This document shows, piece after piece, positions 8,152 through 16,665 of a stretch of 64,000 nt of DNA. The notes beneath the pieces were generated by a model. The model saw only the letters and a list, made by a program, of their open reading frames with translations. It was not told where the DNA came from and searched no databases. A program made the position numbers and the translations under genes. This DNA is from Chryseobacterium sp. KACC 21268 (GTDB lineage: Bacteria > Bacteroidota > Bacteroidia > Flavobacteriales > Weeksellaceae). The DNA lies in the NCBI GenBank assembly GCA_028736075.1, contig CP117875.1:1426001-1490000 (forward strand). The letters run 5' to 3'. Position 1 is the first letter of the stretch; every line of letters starts with the position of its first letter.

Positions 8152-9030
8152 TTATTTCTCGTTTTCCAACTTATTTTTAGATTCTGCCAAAGCTTTTTTC
8201 TCTTTGCCGGAAAGTTCAGGAAATTGCAGATCCATTTCCTCGAGCTTATCAATGATGATTTGAATTGCAGCAACTCTGGAAAACCATTTTTGGTCAGCTG
8301 GAATCACAAACCAAGGTGCAGAATCTGTGGAAGTCTCTTTGATTGCTTTTTCGTAAGCTTTTTGATAATCATCCCAGAATCCTCTTTCTGTAATATCGCC
8401 TTCCGCAAATTTCCAGTTTTTATCTTCTTCATTGATCCTATCGAGAAATCTTTCTTTCTGCTCCTCTCTGGAAACATTCAGAAATATCTTGATGATCTTC
8501 GTTCCGTTATTGGCCAAATGCTTTTCAAAGTTGCGAATACTTTCGTATCTGTTCTCCCAAAACTTATCATCAAATTGCTTCACATCGGTCCAGGTTTTTT
8601 CGCTGAGATTATATTCTGGATGAACTTTGCAAACAAGAACACTCTCGTAATGAGAACGGTTGAATATCCCGATTTTTCCCTTCGCAGGAAGAGCCAGATA
8701 ATGTCTCCAGATAAAATCGTGAGAATAATCTTTGGAACTTGGCGTTTTAAAGCTGGTCACTTCACAGCCTTGCGGATTCACACCACCAAAAACGTGTTCT
8801 ATCAAACTGTCTTTTCCTGCAGCATCCATCGCTTGAAGGACGATTAGCAAAGATTGACTTCCATCCGCGTAGAGTTTTTCTTGCAGCAATCGAAGTTTCT
8901 CTTTTTCAATTTCTAAAAGTTGTTTTGCTTCGTCTTTGTTGATCTTTCCTTTATATTTTGTTTCGTGTTTTCCTATTTCGAATTTTGAGTTTTCTTTGAT
9001 CAAAAAGTCGTCTGAGAAATTGTAGTCCAT
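8152..9030 (-). CDS. ppk2: Polyphosphate kinase 2 family (PPK2) phosphotransferase
   Basis: Transfers phosphate between polyphosphate and nucleotides. Single-domain PPK2 of 292 residues: Walker A AMDAAGKD (about 69), the GGVNPQGCEVTSF segment, Walker B-like IGIFNRSHYE, and a basic lid near NVSREEQKERFLDR. These match PPK2 enzymes that phosphorylate AMP and/or ADP; the subclass cannot be fixed by eye. Monocistronic. The C-terminal lysine/glutamate-rich tail is typical. Confidence 0.92.
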   Translation of the reverse strand: MDYNFSDDFLIKENSKFEIGKHETKYKGKINKDEAKQLLEIEKEKLRLLQEKLYADGSQSLLIVLQAMDAAGKDSLIEHVFGGVNPQGCEVTSFKTPSSKDYSHDFIWRHYLALPAKGKIGIFNRSHYESVLVCKVHPEYNLSEKTWTDVKQFDDKFWENRYESIRNFEKHLANNGTKIIKIFLNVSREEQKERFLDRINEEDKNWKFAEGDITERGFWDDYQKAYEKAIKETSTDSAPWFVIPADQKWFSRVAAIQIIIDKLEEMDLQFPELSGKEKKALAESKNKLENEK

Positions 9031-9053
9031 AATTAATGATTTAATGTAAAAAT

Positions 9054-9086
9054 ATAAAAAAAACCGCTCCAGAAAAGGAGCGGTTT
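9054..9086 (-). terminator. Terminator of the DUF1573 gene
   Basis: Perfect 10-bp stem AAACCGCTCC/GGAGCGGTTT, then a T-run on the minus strand. It starts 22 bases past the DUF1573 stop codon. Confidence 0.85.
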
Positions 9087-9107
9087 CAAATATTTGTGAC
9101 TAAATAA

Positions 9108-9608
9108 TTATTTAGCAGCAGCTTCTACATTTTTAGAAGTCGCTCTCTTGATTGCTTTTTTAGCTGGTGCTTGCTGAGCTTTAACAGTTGCAACTGGTTC
9201 AGGGTTAGCAGTCAAACTTACGGCTTGAGCTGTAGCTCCGGCAACATCTTCTACATTACCTTTGATGTAAAGTACAGATCTGTTATTTGCAGGGTCGTTG
9301 GAATAAACTTCAATTAATTTATTGAAAGCACCTTTGATACCTGTATTGTATCCAACTTTTATTTGAGCTGATTTTCCTGGTAAGATTGGGTCTTTGCTCC
9401 ATTCTGGAGTTGTACATCCGCAAGAAGGTTTTACCTCACTGATGATAAGTGGCTTGTCTCCTGTGTTTTTTACAGTGAAAAATCTGTGACCATCAGCTCC
9501 AGCTTTTACATTTCCGTAATCGAAAGTCGTTTTGTCAAATGAGATTGTTTGAGCAGATGCAAAAGCCAAAGCTCCTGTCATAAATAATCCTGCAAGAATC
9601 TTTTTCAT
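9108..9608 (-). CDS. DUF1573 domain-containing secreted protein
   Basis: 166 residues with a signal peptide (about 1-20, ending ASAQ) and one DUF1573 immunoglobulin-like domain (about 22-115). The domain shows FDYGNVKAGADGHRFFTVKN and the hallmark PSCGCTTPEW. The C-terminal 45 residues are Ala/Lys-rich and low-complexity. DUF1573 proteins are common periplasmic or outer-membrane proteins of Bacteroidota; function is unknown. The longer in-frame start adds 13 residues before MKKILAG and would spoil the signal peptide, so the inner ATG is used. Divergent from valS across a 122-base intergenic region holding a palindrome. Confidence 0.9.
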   Translation of the reverse strand: MKKILAGLFMTGALAFASAQTISFDKTTFDYGNVKAGADGHRFFTVKNTGDKPLIISEVKPSCGCTTPEWSKDPILPGKSAQIKVGYNTGIKGAFNKLIEVYSNDPANNRSVLYIKGNVEDVAGATAQAVSLTANPEPVATVKAQQAPAKKAIKRATSKNVEAAAK

Positions 9609-9644
9609 ATTTTTTTGTTTTAGTATAATTAAACTTTTAAGTAA

Positions 9645-9652
9645 CAAAGTTA
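9645..9652 (-). promoter_or_regulatory. -7 promoter box of the DUF1573 gene
   Basis: TAACTTTG on the minus strand matches TAnnTTTG, 36 bases before the start codon. The region where a -33 element would lie overlaps the palindrome at 9667-9688. Confidence 0.4.
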
Positions 9653-9666
9653 TAAATAATTTAAAT

Positions 9667-9688
9667 ATGTGATGTTATTTTTTCACAT
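9667..9688. promoter_or_regulatory. ATGTGA-N10-TCACAT palindrome between divergent genes
   Basis: Perfect 6-bp inverted arms ATGTGA and TCACAT around a T-rich 10-base spacer. It lies between the -7 boxes of the DUF1573 gene and valS. The arms look like a Crp half-site, but Crp uses a 6-base spacer, so the binding protein is unknown. Could be a chance palindrome. Confidence 0.35.
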
Positions 9689-9693
9689 TATCT

Positions 9694-9701
9694 TATTTTT
9701 G
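9694..9701 (+). promoter_or_regulatory. -7 promoter box of valS
   Basis: TATTTTTG matches TAnnTTTG and lies 29 bases before the valS start codon. No good -33 TTTG is seen at the expected distance. Confidence 0.4.
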
Positions 9702-9730
9702 CAACTTATAAGCCAAAAATAACTTAAGAA

Positions 9731-12349
9731 ATGCAGATCGCTGACAAGTATAGTCCACAAGAAACTGAGCAAAAATGGTACGACTTCTGGTTGGAAAACA
9801 AATATTTCCACTCAACACCGGATGACAGACCACCTTATACGATTGTAATTCCGCCGCCAAACGTGACAGGGATTCTTCATATGGGTCACATGTTGAACAA
9901 TACCATTCAGGATGTTTTGGTCAGAAGAGCGAGAATGCAAGGTTTCAATGCTTGTTGGGTTCCGGGAACGGATCACGCATCAATAGCAACCGAAGCGAAA
10001 GTTGTGGCAAAACTGAAGTCTGAAGGCATCAGCAAAAAAGATATCACGAGAGAAGAATTCCTGAAGCACGCTTGGGAATGGAAAGAAAAATACGGTGGAA
10101 CCATTTTGGAACAATTGAAAAAATTGGGTTGTTCTTGCGACTGGGACAGAACGAGATTCACGATGGAAGAGAATCTTTCCAAATCTGTGATCAAGGTTTT
10201 TGTTGATCTTTATAATAAAGGATTGATCTACAGAGGTTACAAAGTGGTGAATTGGGATCCGGAAGCTCAAACCAATATTTCTGACGAAGAAGTAATCTTC
10301 AAAGAACAAAACGGGAAATTATTCTATTTAAAATATAAAATCGAAGGAACAGAGGATTTCCTAACTGTTGCGACGACACGTCCGGAAACCATTTTTGGTG
10401 ATGTTGCGGTGTGTGTAAATCCAAATGACGAGAGATATGCTCACTTGAAAGGTAAAAACGTGATTGTTCCAATTGTAAACAGAGTTGTTCCAATTATTGA
10501 AGATGATTATGTGGATATTGAATTCGGGACTGGAGCGTTGAAAATCACGCCGGCTCACGATATCAATGACTACGAAATTGGACAAAGACATGGCTTACCA
10601 ATCATCGATTCTATGGATAATGACGCGGTTCTGAACGAACACGGAATGCATTACCAAGGTCAAGGCAGATTCACGGTTAGAAAAGAAATTGCCAAAGAAT
10701 TAGAAAAAAATGACCTTCTTCTAAAAGCGGAAGATTACGTGAATAAAGTTGGAACGTCTGAAAGAACCGGCGCCGTGATCGAGCCGAAAATATCGGTTCA
10801 ATGGTTCCTTAAAATGTCTGAAATGGCAAAACCAGCTTTGGATGTTGTGATGGATGATAAGATCAAATTCCATCCTGAGAAATTCAAAAATACCTATCGC
10901 CATTGGATGGAGAATGTTCACGACTGGAATATTTCTAGGCAGCTTTGGTGGGGACAACAGATTCCGGCGTTCTACTATGGAACGGGCGAAAATGAATTTG
11001 TGGTAGCTGAAAATATCGAAGATGCTGTAAAATTAGCTCAAGAAAAAACTTCCAACTCCCAACTTCAAGCTTCTGATTTAAGACAAGACGAAGATGCGCT
11101 AGATACTTGGTTCTCCTCTTGGTTGTGGCCAATGTCGGTTTTCGAAGGGATTTTGGATCCGGAAAATAAGGACATCAATTATTATTATCCGACTGCGGAT
11201 CTGGTTACTGGACCAGATATTATTTTCTTCTGGGTTGCCAGAATGATCATGGCTGGATTGGAATTCAGACAAGAAGTACCGTTTAAAAATGTTTATTTTA
11301 CAGGAATTGTAAGAGATAAACAAAGACGAAAAATGTCCAAGCAACTAGGAAACTCACCAGATCCAATTGATTTGATCGATAAATATGGCGCAGATGGCGT
11401 TCGTGTGGGAAGTTTGTTGAGTTCTGCAGCAGGAAATGATCTTTTGTTTGATGAAGACTTGATGTTGCAAGGAAGAAATTTCGCAACGAAAATCTGGAAT
11501 GCGTACAAACTGATCCAAGGTTGGAAGCGCGACGAATCTATCAAAGCTCAAAACCACGACCTTCAAACCATTGAATGGTTCGGTGAACAACTGAATAAAA
11601 CGATTGGCGAGATTGAAGATCAATTCTCTAAATTCAGGATTTCTGACGGATTGCATTTGGTTTACAAATTGATCTGGGACGATTTTTGTTCTTGGTATTT
11701 GGAAGCTGTAAAACCGAATTTCGGTGAGGCAATTAGCGAAGATGTTTATCAGAAAACAATTGCTTATTTTGAGGAATTGATGAAGCTTTTGCATCCATTT
11801 ATGCCTTTCTTGTCAGAAGAACTTTGGCAATCAATTTCAGACAGAAAGATTGATGAAGCTTTGATCATTACACAACAGAAAAAATCTGAAAGTTATAACG
11901 AACAGACCATCAAAGATTTTGATTTTGCTAAAGAAGTAATTTCCGGCGTTAGAAATTACCGTCAGTCAAAAGGAATTTCGCCAAGAGAATCTGTAGAAGT
12001 TTTCACAAACGCAACAGAATTAAAAGATGCTGAGGTGATTCAGAAATTATCCAATATTTCAGAAATCAATTTCGGTCAGAAAACCGATAAACCTAGTTTC
12101 ACATTCTTGGTTGGTTCCAATGAATTCTCAATTCCATTAAGCGAAAATCTTGACCTTGGTGAAGAAAAAATCAAAACTGAAGAAGAGATCAAATATCTGA
12201 AAGGTTTCTTAATTTCGGTTGACAAAAAGCTTTCAAACGAGAAGTTTGTGGCTAATGCAAAACCAGAAGTTGTAGAGATCGAACGTAAAAAACAAAAAGA
12301 CGCTCAGGATAAAATTGTCCTTTTAGAAGAAAAACTGAAAAGTTTATAA
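9731..12349 (+). CDS. valS: Valine--tRNA ligase
   Basis: Charges tRNA-Val with valine in the cytoplasm; essential. Class I synthetase of 872 residues: HIGH signature HMGHM (about 53), the editing CP1 domain with TTRPETIFGD and HDINDYEIG, the KMSKS motif as KMSKQ (about 534), an anticodon-binding domain, and a C-terminal coiled coil (about 800-872). The stretch at 11049-11080, coding residues between the CP1 region and DTWFSSWLWP, resembles the ACTTCCAACTTC intergenic repeats but stays in frame. The stop codon overlaps the next start (TAATG). Confidence 0.98.
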   Translation: MQIADKYSPQETEQKWYDFWLENKYFHSTPDDRPPYTIVIPPPNVTGILHMGHMLNNTIQDVLVRRARMQGFNACWVPGTDHASIATEAKVVAKLKSEGISKKDITREEFLKHAWEWKEKYGGTILEQLKKLGCSCDWDRTRFTMEENLSKSVIKVFVDLYNKGLIYRGYKVVNWDPEAQTNISDEEVIFKEQNGKLFYLKYKIEGTEDFLTVATTRPETIFGDVAVCVNPNDERYAHLKGKNVIVPIVNRVVPIIEDDYVDIEFGTGALKITPAHDINDYEIGQRHGLPIIDSMDNDAVLNEHGMHYQGQGRFTVRKEIAKELEKNDLLLKAEDYVNKVGTSERTGAVIEPKISVQWFLKMSEMAKPALDVVMDDKIKFHPEKFKNTYRHWMENVHDWNISRQLWWGQQIPAFYYGTGENEFVVAENIEDAVKLAQEKTSNSQLQASDLRQDEDALDTWFSSWLWPMSVFEGILDPENKDINYYYPTADLVTGPDIIFFWVARMIMAGLEFRQEVPFKNVYFTGIVRDKQRRKMSKQLGNSPDPIDLIDKYGADGVRVGSLLSSAAGNDLLFDEDLMLQGRNFATKIWNAYKLIQGWKRDESIKAQNHDLQTIEWFGEQLNKTIGEIEDQFSKFRISDGLHLVYKLIWDDFCSWYLEAVKPNFGEAISEDVYQKTIAYFEELMKLLHPFMPFLSEELWQSISDRKIDEALIITQQKKSESYNEQTIKDFDFAKEVISGVRNYRQSKGISPRESVEVFTNATELKDAEVIQKLSNISEINFGQKTDKPSFTFLVGSNEFSIPLSENLDLGEEKIKTEEEIKYLKGFLISVDKKLSNEKFVANAKPEVVEIERKKQKDAQDKIVLLEEKLKSL

Positions 12350-12993
12350 TGACTCATATAGAAAACATAAAAAAATTATTCTCCAAAAATTTTGTAGAAA
12401 ACCCACTTCTGGAAACGTATGAGGCTGGAGAAATTCATATTTCTTCAGGTTTCATCGTGGCCAGCGATCCTTTGATTTCGCCAGATCATTCGGCTTTCAC
12501 GCAGGAATTCCCAAAAGGTAATTTCCCGGTTCATATTTACAAGGAAACAGAATCCAATTGCGTGGCTTACGCGGAGATTGTTTTTGATAAAAATAAAATC
12601 GCTGAAAACTGGAAACTCGCTTTGTCTGACGGTCAGAATTTGAAAGATCTGAAGGACGAAGAAATCTACGGCTATCTTGTAGAATCCGGGATGGGAAGTT
12701 TTATGGACAAAGATGCTCAGAACGCTTTGAACCAATTGGAAAAAGATTTATTTAATCAAAAAGGCGATCAGTTTATGGGAATCTATGAGGAATTTTTCCA
12801 TTCGCATTTCTTCAATGATAATGGCGCAATTGACCAATTTTCATTATTAAAACCATACGAAGATAAAAAGGAAAATATCGCCGCATTCGAGACAGGTTAT
12901 GGCGAAGGTTTCTATGCAACGTATATCGGTTATTCTAAAGATAATCAAGTAGTTAAATTAATTTCTGAATTTATAGAAATTGGTATGGATTAA
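12349..12993 (+). CDS. DUF4241 domain-containing protein
   Basis: A 214-residue soluble protein with no signal peptide. It matches the DUF4241 pattern: an N-terminal SGFIVASDPL segment, a YAEIVFD strand, the GSFMDKDAQNAL helix and a C-terminal FETGYGEGFYATYIGY strand. DUF4241 proteins have no defined biochemical role; some occur near SMI1/KNR4-type immunity genes, but no toxin is seen here. Translation is probably coupled to valS through the one-base TAATG overlap. Confidence 0.75.
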   Translation: MTHIENIKKLFSKNFVENPLLETYEAGEIHISSGFIVASDPLISPDHSAFTQEFPKGNFPVHIYKETESNCVAYAEIVFDKNKIAENWKLALSDGQNLKDLKDEEIYGYLVESGMGSFMDKDAQNALNQLEKDLFNQKGDQFMGIYEEFFHSHFFNDNGAIDQFSLLKPYEDKKENIAAFETGYGEGFYATYIGYSKDNQVVKLISEFIEIGMD

Positions 12994-13065
12994 TTGATTA
13001 CTTTAGCTTCAATTGAAATCGTAATTGGCGATTCCATTTGACTCCTAATATTATCAAAATTACCA

Positions 13066-13974
13066 ATGAAACTGAGTAATGCAAAACCGCAAATCGTAGT
13101 TGTAGGAAGTTCTTCTATTGATTTGATTATGAAGACTTCCAAAATTCCAACCGCAAACAACACTGTTCTCGCAGAGAATCTGTCGAGTTATTTGGGTGGA
13201 AAAGGAGCGAATCAAGCAATTGCAACTTCACGACTAGGCGCGCATACATCGCTCGTGAGTTGTGTGGGAATGGATCCTTATGGGCAACAGGTTTTAAGAA
13301 ATTTGGATGATGAAGAGGTGAATGTGGCCTACGTTTTCGAAGATGAAGAAGAAGCCACTGGAACGGCATACGTAACAGCTTCCGAAGATGGAAATGCCAT
13401 CACAGTAGTTCCCGCAGCCAATTACAATTTATCCCCGAAAAATATAGACGAGGCCGAAAAATATTTGGCAACCGCAGATTTGATCCTGACTCAGATGGAA
13501 ATTCCTGCAAAAACTGTGGAATATCTTTTCAAAAAAGCCAAAAAACTGAATAAAAAAATCGGAATTTACGCTGCTCCGGCAAGCAGACTTTCTGATGAGG
13601 TCATAGATTATGCCAGTTTCATTGTTGCGAAAAGCACAGATTTAGAAATTATCTTTGGTGAGGGAAATCATGAAGATATTATGAAACATCTTCCTAATAA
13701 ATTATTTGTGAGAGATGGCGCCAACAGTACCAGTTATTTTGGTGGTTCTGAGATGAAATATTTCCGAAAAAATCCAAGCACAGAAGCGCACAGCATGGGA
13801 TTGGGAGACGCTTTTACATCAGGATTTTCTATCGCACTTCTTCATCATAATTCTATAGAAGATTGCGTAAAGTTTGGGAATGAAGTTGCTTTAAAAGCCG
13901 CCGATTACAGAGGTTCTCAGAAAGGTTTGCCTTACCTTAATGAGATGAAGGAATTAATATCTCTTGCATATTAA
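13066..13974 (+). CDS. PfkB family carbohydrate kinase (ribokinase-like)
   Basis: ATP-dependent sugar kinase of 302 residues. The N-terminal PfkB signature GGKGANQAIATSRLGA lies at about 43-58, and the C-terminal signature holding the catalytic base reads GLGDAFTSGFSIALL near 244-258 (GAGDAF in most relatives). The pattern is closest to ribokinase, which makes ribose 5-phosphate. No ribose transporter, RbsD or regulator is nearby, so the substrate is not settled. Next on the same strand is an alpha/beta hydrolase, 55 bases away. Confidence 0.85.
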   Translation: MKLSNAKPQIVVVGSSSIDLIMKTSKIPTANNTVLAENLSSYLGGKGANQAIATSRLGAHTSLVSCVGMDPYGQQVLRNLDDEEVNVAYVFEDEEEATGTAYVTASEDGNAITVVPAANYNLSPKNIDEAEKYLATADLILTQMEIPAKTVEYLFKKAKKLNKKIGIYAAPASRLSDEVIDYASFIVAKSTDLEIIFGEGNHEDIMKHLPNKLFVRDGANSTSYFGGSEMKYFRKNPSTEAHSMGLGDAFTSGFSIALLHHNSIEDCVKFGNEVALKAADYRGSQKGLPYLNEMKELISLAY

Positions 13975-14029
13975 AAGTCCCTAAAACTCAAATAAAATTT
14001 TCTACTTTTACTGAAATCTAATCGCTTTC

Positions 14030-14893
14030 ATGAAAAGTATCGATGTTTTGACCCAGGACAATTATTCATTGTCTGTCCACCTTTTTGAGCCTGCAGATCC
14101 GAATCACAAATTAATACTGATCAACTCTGCAACTGGCGTTAAACAGCAGATCTACTTTTCATTTGCACAATTTTTCTGTGATCAAGGTTTTACGGTCATC
14201 ACTTACGATTATCGCGGCATCGGACTTTCGAAACCAAAAAAGATGAGAGGTTTTGAAGCATCGATGAGGGTTTGGGGAACAGTAGATTATAAAGCAATCA
14301 CAAGTTACATTAAAACCAATTTTCCAGACTATCAAAAGTTTTGCCTTGGACATTCGCTCGGTGCTTTGATCTTGGGAATGAATGAAGATTCGAAGATGTT
14401 TGAGGAGTTCATTTTTGTTGGAACGCAGAATGCTTTTGTTGGAAATTTAAAGTTCAAAACAAAAATCGAGGCTTATCTTGGCTTCGGAATTGCACAGCCG
14501 TTGTCGACAAAGATTTTAGGCTATTTTCCCGGAAATTGGTTCGGACTTGGCGAAAGTTTACCAGCTGGAAGTGCTTTCGATTGGCAAACGCTGATTCTCA
14601 ATAGAAGATCGACCAACAAGTTATTGGAAAAGGTAAAGGATTATTCAAAAGAGCTGACTCAAAAGGTTTTTGTTATCAGGGCAGAAGACGATGCGTGGCT
14701 CACGGAAAAAGGCGTAAAGTCTCTTTTGGAGGACACTTACCCGAATATGAGACCAACTTATAGATTAATAAAAACCTCCGAATCCGAAAGGAACGAAATA
14801 GGACACATCAACTTTTTCCGAAGCTACAATAGGAAACTTTGGAATATCATTCTTGAGGAGCTAGAAGTTGGAGGTCGGAAGTCAGAAGATTAA
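14030..14893 (+). CDS. Alpha/beta hydrolase fold protein (COG4757-like)
   Basis: A predicted cytoplasmic serine hydrolase of 287 residues. The nucleophile elbow is GHSLG (about 109), preceded by the oxyanion-side strand VITYDYRGIGLS (about 60-72). The acid residue is probably in VIRAEDDAWL (about 220) and the histidine in IGHINFF (about 263). No signal peptide. The last nine residues, EVGGRKSED, are coded by a sequence resembling the AAGTTGGAAGTCAGAAG intergenic repeat, so the native C-terminus may have been extended. Substrate unknown. Confidence 0.8.
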   Translation: MKSIDVLTQDNYSLSVHLFEPADPNHKLILINSATGVKQQIYFSFAQFFCDQGFTVITYDYRGIGLSKPKKMRGFEASMRVWGTVDYKAITSYIKTNFPDYQKFCLGHSLGALILGMNEDSKMFEEFIFVGTQNAFVGNLKFKTKIEAYLGFGIAQPLSTKILGYFPGNWFGLGESLPAGSAFDWQTLILNRRSTNKLLEKVKDYSKELTQKVFVIRAEDDAWLTEKGVKSLLEDTYPNMRPTYRLIKTSESERNEIGHINFFRSYNRKLWNIILEELEVGGRKSED

Positions 14894-15005
14894 AAAAGGT
14901 AAAAAAATAATTTCTTTCTTTGATGAGTGAAACATCCTTGCGAATCTTAAAATATTTTTAATATAAATAAAAAAATCATTGCGCATTTTGCGTTTAAAAA
15001 GTAAT

Positions 15006-15650
15006 ATGGAATTGATCAACAAAACAATAGAATTAGTAAAAGAAAAATTAGAAGGTACAGAATCCGGCCATGACTGGTTCCACATAGAACGCGTTTGGAA
15101 GCTGAGTTTGAAAATTCAGGAAAAAGAAGGTGGAGACAAATTAATCATCGAATTAGCTGCGCTTTTGCACGACATTGCCGACCCAAAATTCCATAATGGC
15201 GACGAAACAATCGCTACAAAGATTGTAACCGAATTTCTGACCGAACAAAAAGTAGATCAGGAAACCATAGACAAGGTCATTTTCATTATAGAAAATATGT
15301 CCTTCAAAAACAGAAATGATGCTCCGAAAGAGTTGCCTTTGGAACTGAAAATTGTCCAAGATGCAGACAGATTAGACGCGATTGGTGCCATCGGAATTGC
15401 CAGAACTTTCAACTTCGGCGGCTACAAAAATAATCTGATGTACCATCCAGACATCCAACCAAAACTGGGACAATCCAAAGAAGAATACAAAAAATCCAAC
15501 GGAACCACCATCAACCATTTCTATGAAAAATTGTTGCTTCTCAAAGATCTGCTCAATACAAAAACAGCCAAAGAAATCGCAGAACACAGGCATCAATTTA
15601 TGCTTCAATTCCTGGATGAATTCTACAAAGAATGGAATGTCACTTTTTAA
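15006..15650 (+). CDS. HD domain phosphohydrolase (YedJ-like)
   Basis: Metal-dependent phosphohydrolase of 214 residues. HD residues are seen in GHDWFHIERVW (first H, about 24), LLHDIAD (HD pair, about 58) and QDADRLDAIGAIGIARTF (final D, about 120), matching the E. coli YedJ group. Substrate unknown. The ATG at 15006 is chosen; an upstream TTG frame extension encodes nine residues from repeat-like DNA. Confidence 0.9.
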   Translation: MELINKTIELVKEKLEGTESGHDWFHIERVWKLSLKIQEKEGGDKLIIELAALLHDIADPKFHNGDETIATKIVTEFLTEQKVDQETIDKVIFIIENMSFKNRNDAPKELPLELKIVQDADRLDAIGAIGIARTFNFGGYKNNLMYHPDIQPKLGQSKEEYKKSNGTTINHFYEKLLLLKDLLNTKTAKEIAEHRHQFMLQFLDEFYKEWNVTF

Positions 15651-15665
15651 TTAAAGAGAAACCAT

Positions 15666-15673
15666 TATCTTTG
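15666..15673 (+). promoter_or_regulatory. -7 box five bases before a start codon (leaderless promoter)
   Basis: TATCTTTG matches TAnnTTTG and is followed by five bases and then the ATG of the membrane protein gene. If used, transcription would start at or next to the A of the ATG. The same geometry occurs before the ferredoxin gene and the YpdA-like gene. Confidence 0.45.
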
Positions 15674-15678
15674 TTTCA

Positions 15679-16275
15679 ATGATAATCATTCTAATCCTAA
15701 TTTTTCTCATCATTGCATTGTTTCTATCGGGCATCCGGGGAGGAAAATGGAGTTTTTGGAACAAGGTCGTCCGCACAATTATTACCATTTCTGCAGCGGC
15801 CTATTTCACATTTTGGTTCGTAGAGAGGAGTGTTTCCCAGTTTTTGGAAAACTCATTGGCGGTTCAGGTCATCAATTATCTGCCGCAGCCGATAGATTTC
15901 TACATCATCAGAATTCAAGACCAAGTGCCTGAATATCAGAAATTCAGTTCCAAACACGTTGGTCAGATCCGCCCAGAATATTTCAGGATCGAGTATCTTA
16001 ATATGCAGAAGTCCAATGAGTTTTGGGTCGTTGGTTATCTGGGGAAAGGTAATTTGGTTTACTTTTCACAAGTTGCCGTTCCAAACAAAAACGAAGACAA
16101 GATCATCGAGGTTCGCAACTACATCAACCACAGTTTGAAACTCTCTGCCATCGCCACAGAAAAAGTAGCCGAATTGAAGTACGAGAACATCAAACTCAGC
16201 ATTTGGGTGACTTTGGACCTGCTGTTGATATTCCTGAACGCCGTTTTGCTTTTCAAAAGCAGTAAGAAAAAGTAG
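15679..16275 (+). CDS. Membrane protein of unknown function
   Basis: 198 residues that I do not recognise as a named family. Hydrophobic segments at about 1-17 and 30-48 and a C-terminal one at about 170-192 flank a soluble middle of about 120 residues. The middle is mixed alpha/beta (PQPIDFYIIRIQDQVPEY, FWVVGYLGKGNLVYFS) and is probably extracytoplasmic. It ends SSKKK, a typical inside anchor. Codon use and an unbroken frame support a real gene. Confidence 0.7.
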   Translation: MIIILILIFLIIALFLSGIRGGKWSFWNKVVRTIITISAAAYFTFWFVERSVSQFLENSLAVQVINYLPQPIDFYIIRIQDQVPEYQKFSSKHVGQIRPEYFRIEYLNMQKSNEFWVVGYLGKGNLVYFSQVAVPNKNEDKIIEVRNYINHSLKLSAIATEKVAELKYENIKLSIWVTLDLLLIFLNAVLLFKSSKKK

Positions 16276-16283
16276 AATTATTT

Positions 16284-16433
16284 GGGCAGCTTTTGACATC
16301 CGTCGAAACCTTATTTTTATTGTTTTTATGGCAGCTTTTCCGCCTTCCACTCCCGCTATTTTTGCCTTTGCTCTTCCAGCCACAAAAAATGAGCTCCGTT
16401 CAAGTCGGGCTGCGATGACGACCTAGTTTCGAC
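16284..16433 (+). repeat. Intergenic hairpin repeat, family A copy 1, nested in GTCGAAAC arms
   Basis: Left boxes GGGCAGCTTTT and CCGCCTTCCACTCCCGC, then a variable stem (ATTTTTG/CAAAAAAT), and right box GTTCAAGTCGGGCTGC. The left GGCAGCTTTT is present twice, at 16285 and again about 45 bases later. Outer arms GTCGAAAC (16302) and GTTTCGAC (16426) are inverted to each other. Other copies are at 44849 and, inverted, 50969. Confidence 0.8.
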
Positions 16434-16665
16434 ACTTGTCTTAACAAGTAAAAGGTTTAAGCCATAATTTTCATATTTATAGATTTTACGCTGAACTGAG
16501 TCACAACATTTTACAAATCTCCAATTTCATTATTTATAAAATTTAATACTAAAATTTATAAAAAGTATAAAATTTGGTTTTCGGTTGATGAGCAACTTTG
16601 TACATTTAGCAATTCAAAAAAAGTGGTACAATTACTGCAGCCTAATTAGACAAAAAATATTTCGA
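16434..16665. other. Gene-free spacer before the aldehyde dehydrogenase gene
   Basis: A+T-rich DNA upstream of the aldehyde dehydrogenase start. In-frame codons from 16585 read into the gene but encode an atypical segment with no homology by eye to the family. No promoter with both boxes at proper spacing was found. Confidence 0.4.

Noticed and set aside
9667-9688. Classical Crp site
   Set aside because: Half-sites look right, but the spacer is ten bases instead of six. I list it only as an unassigned palindrome.
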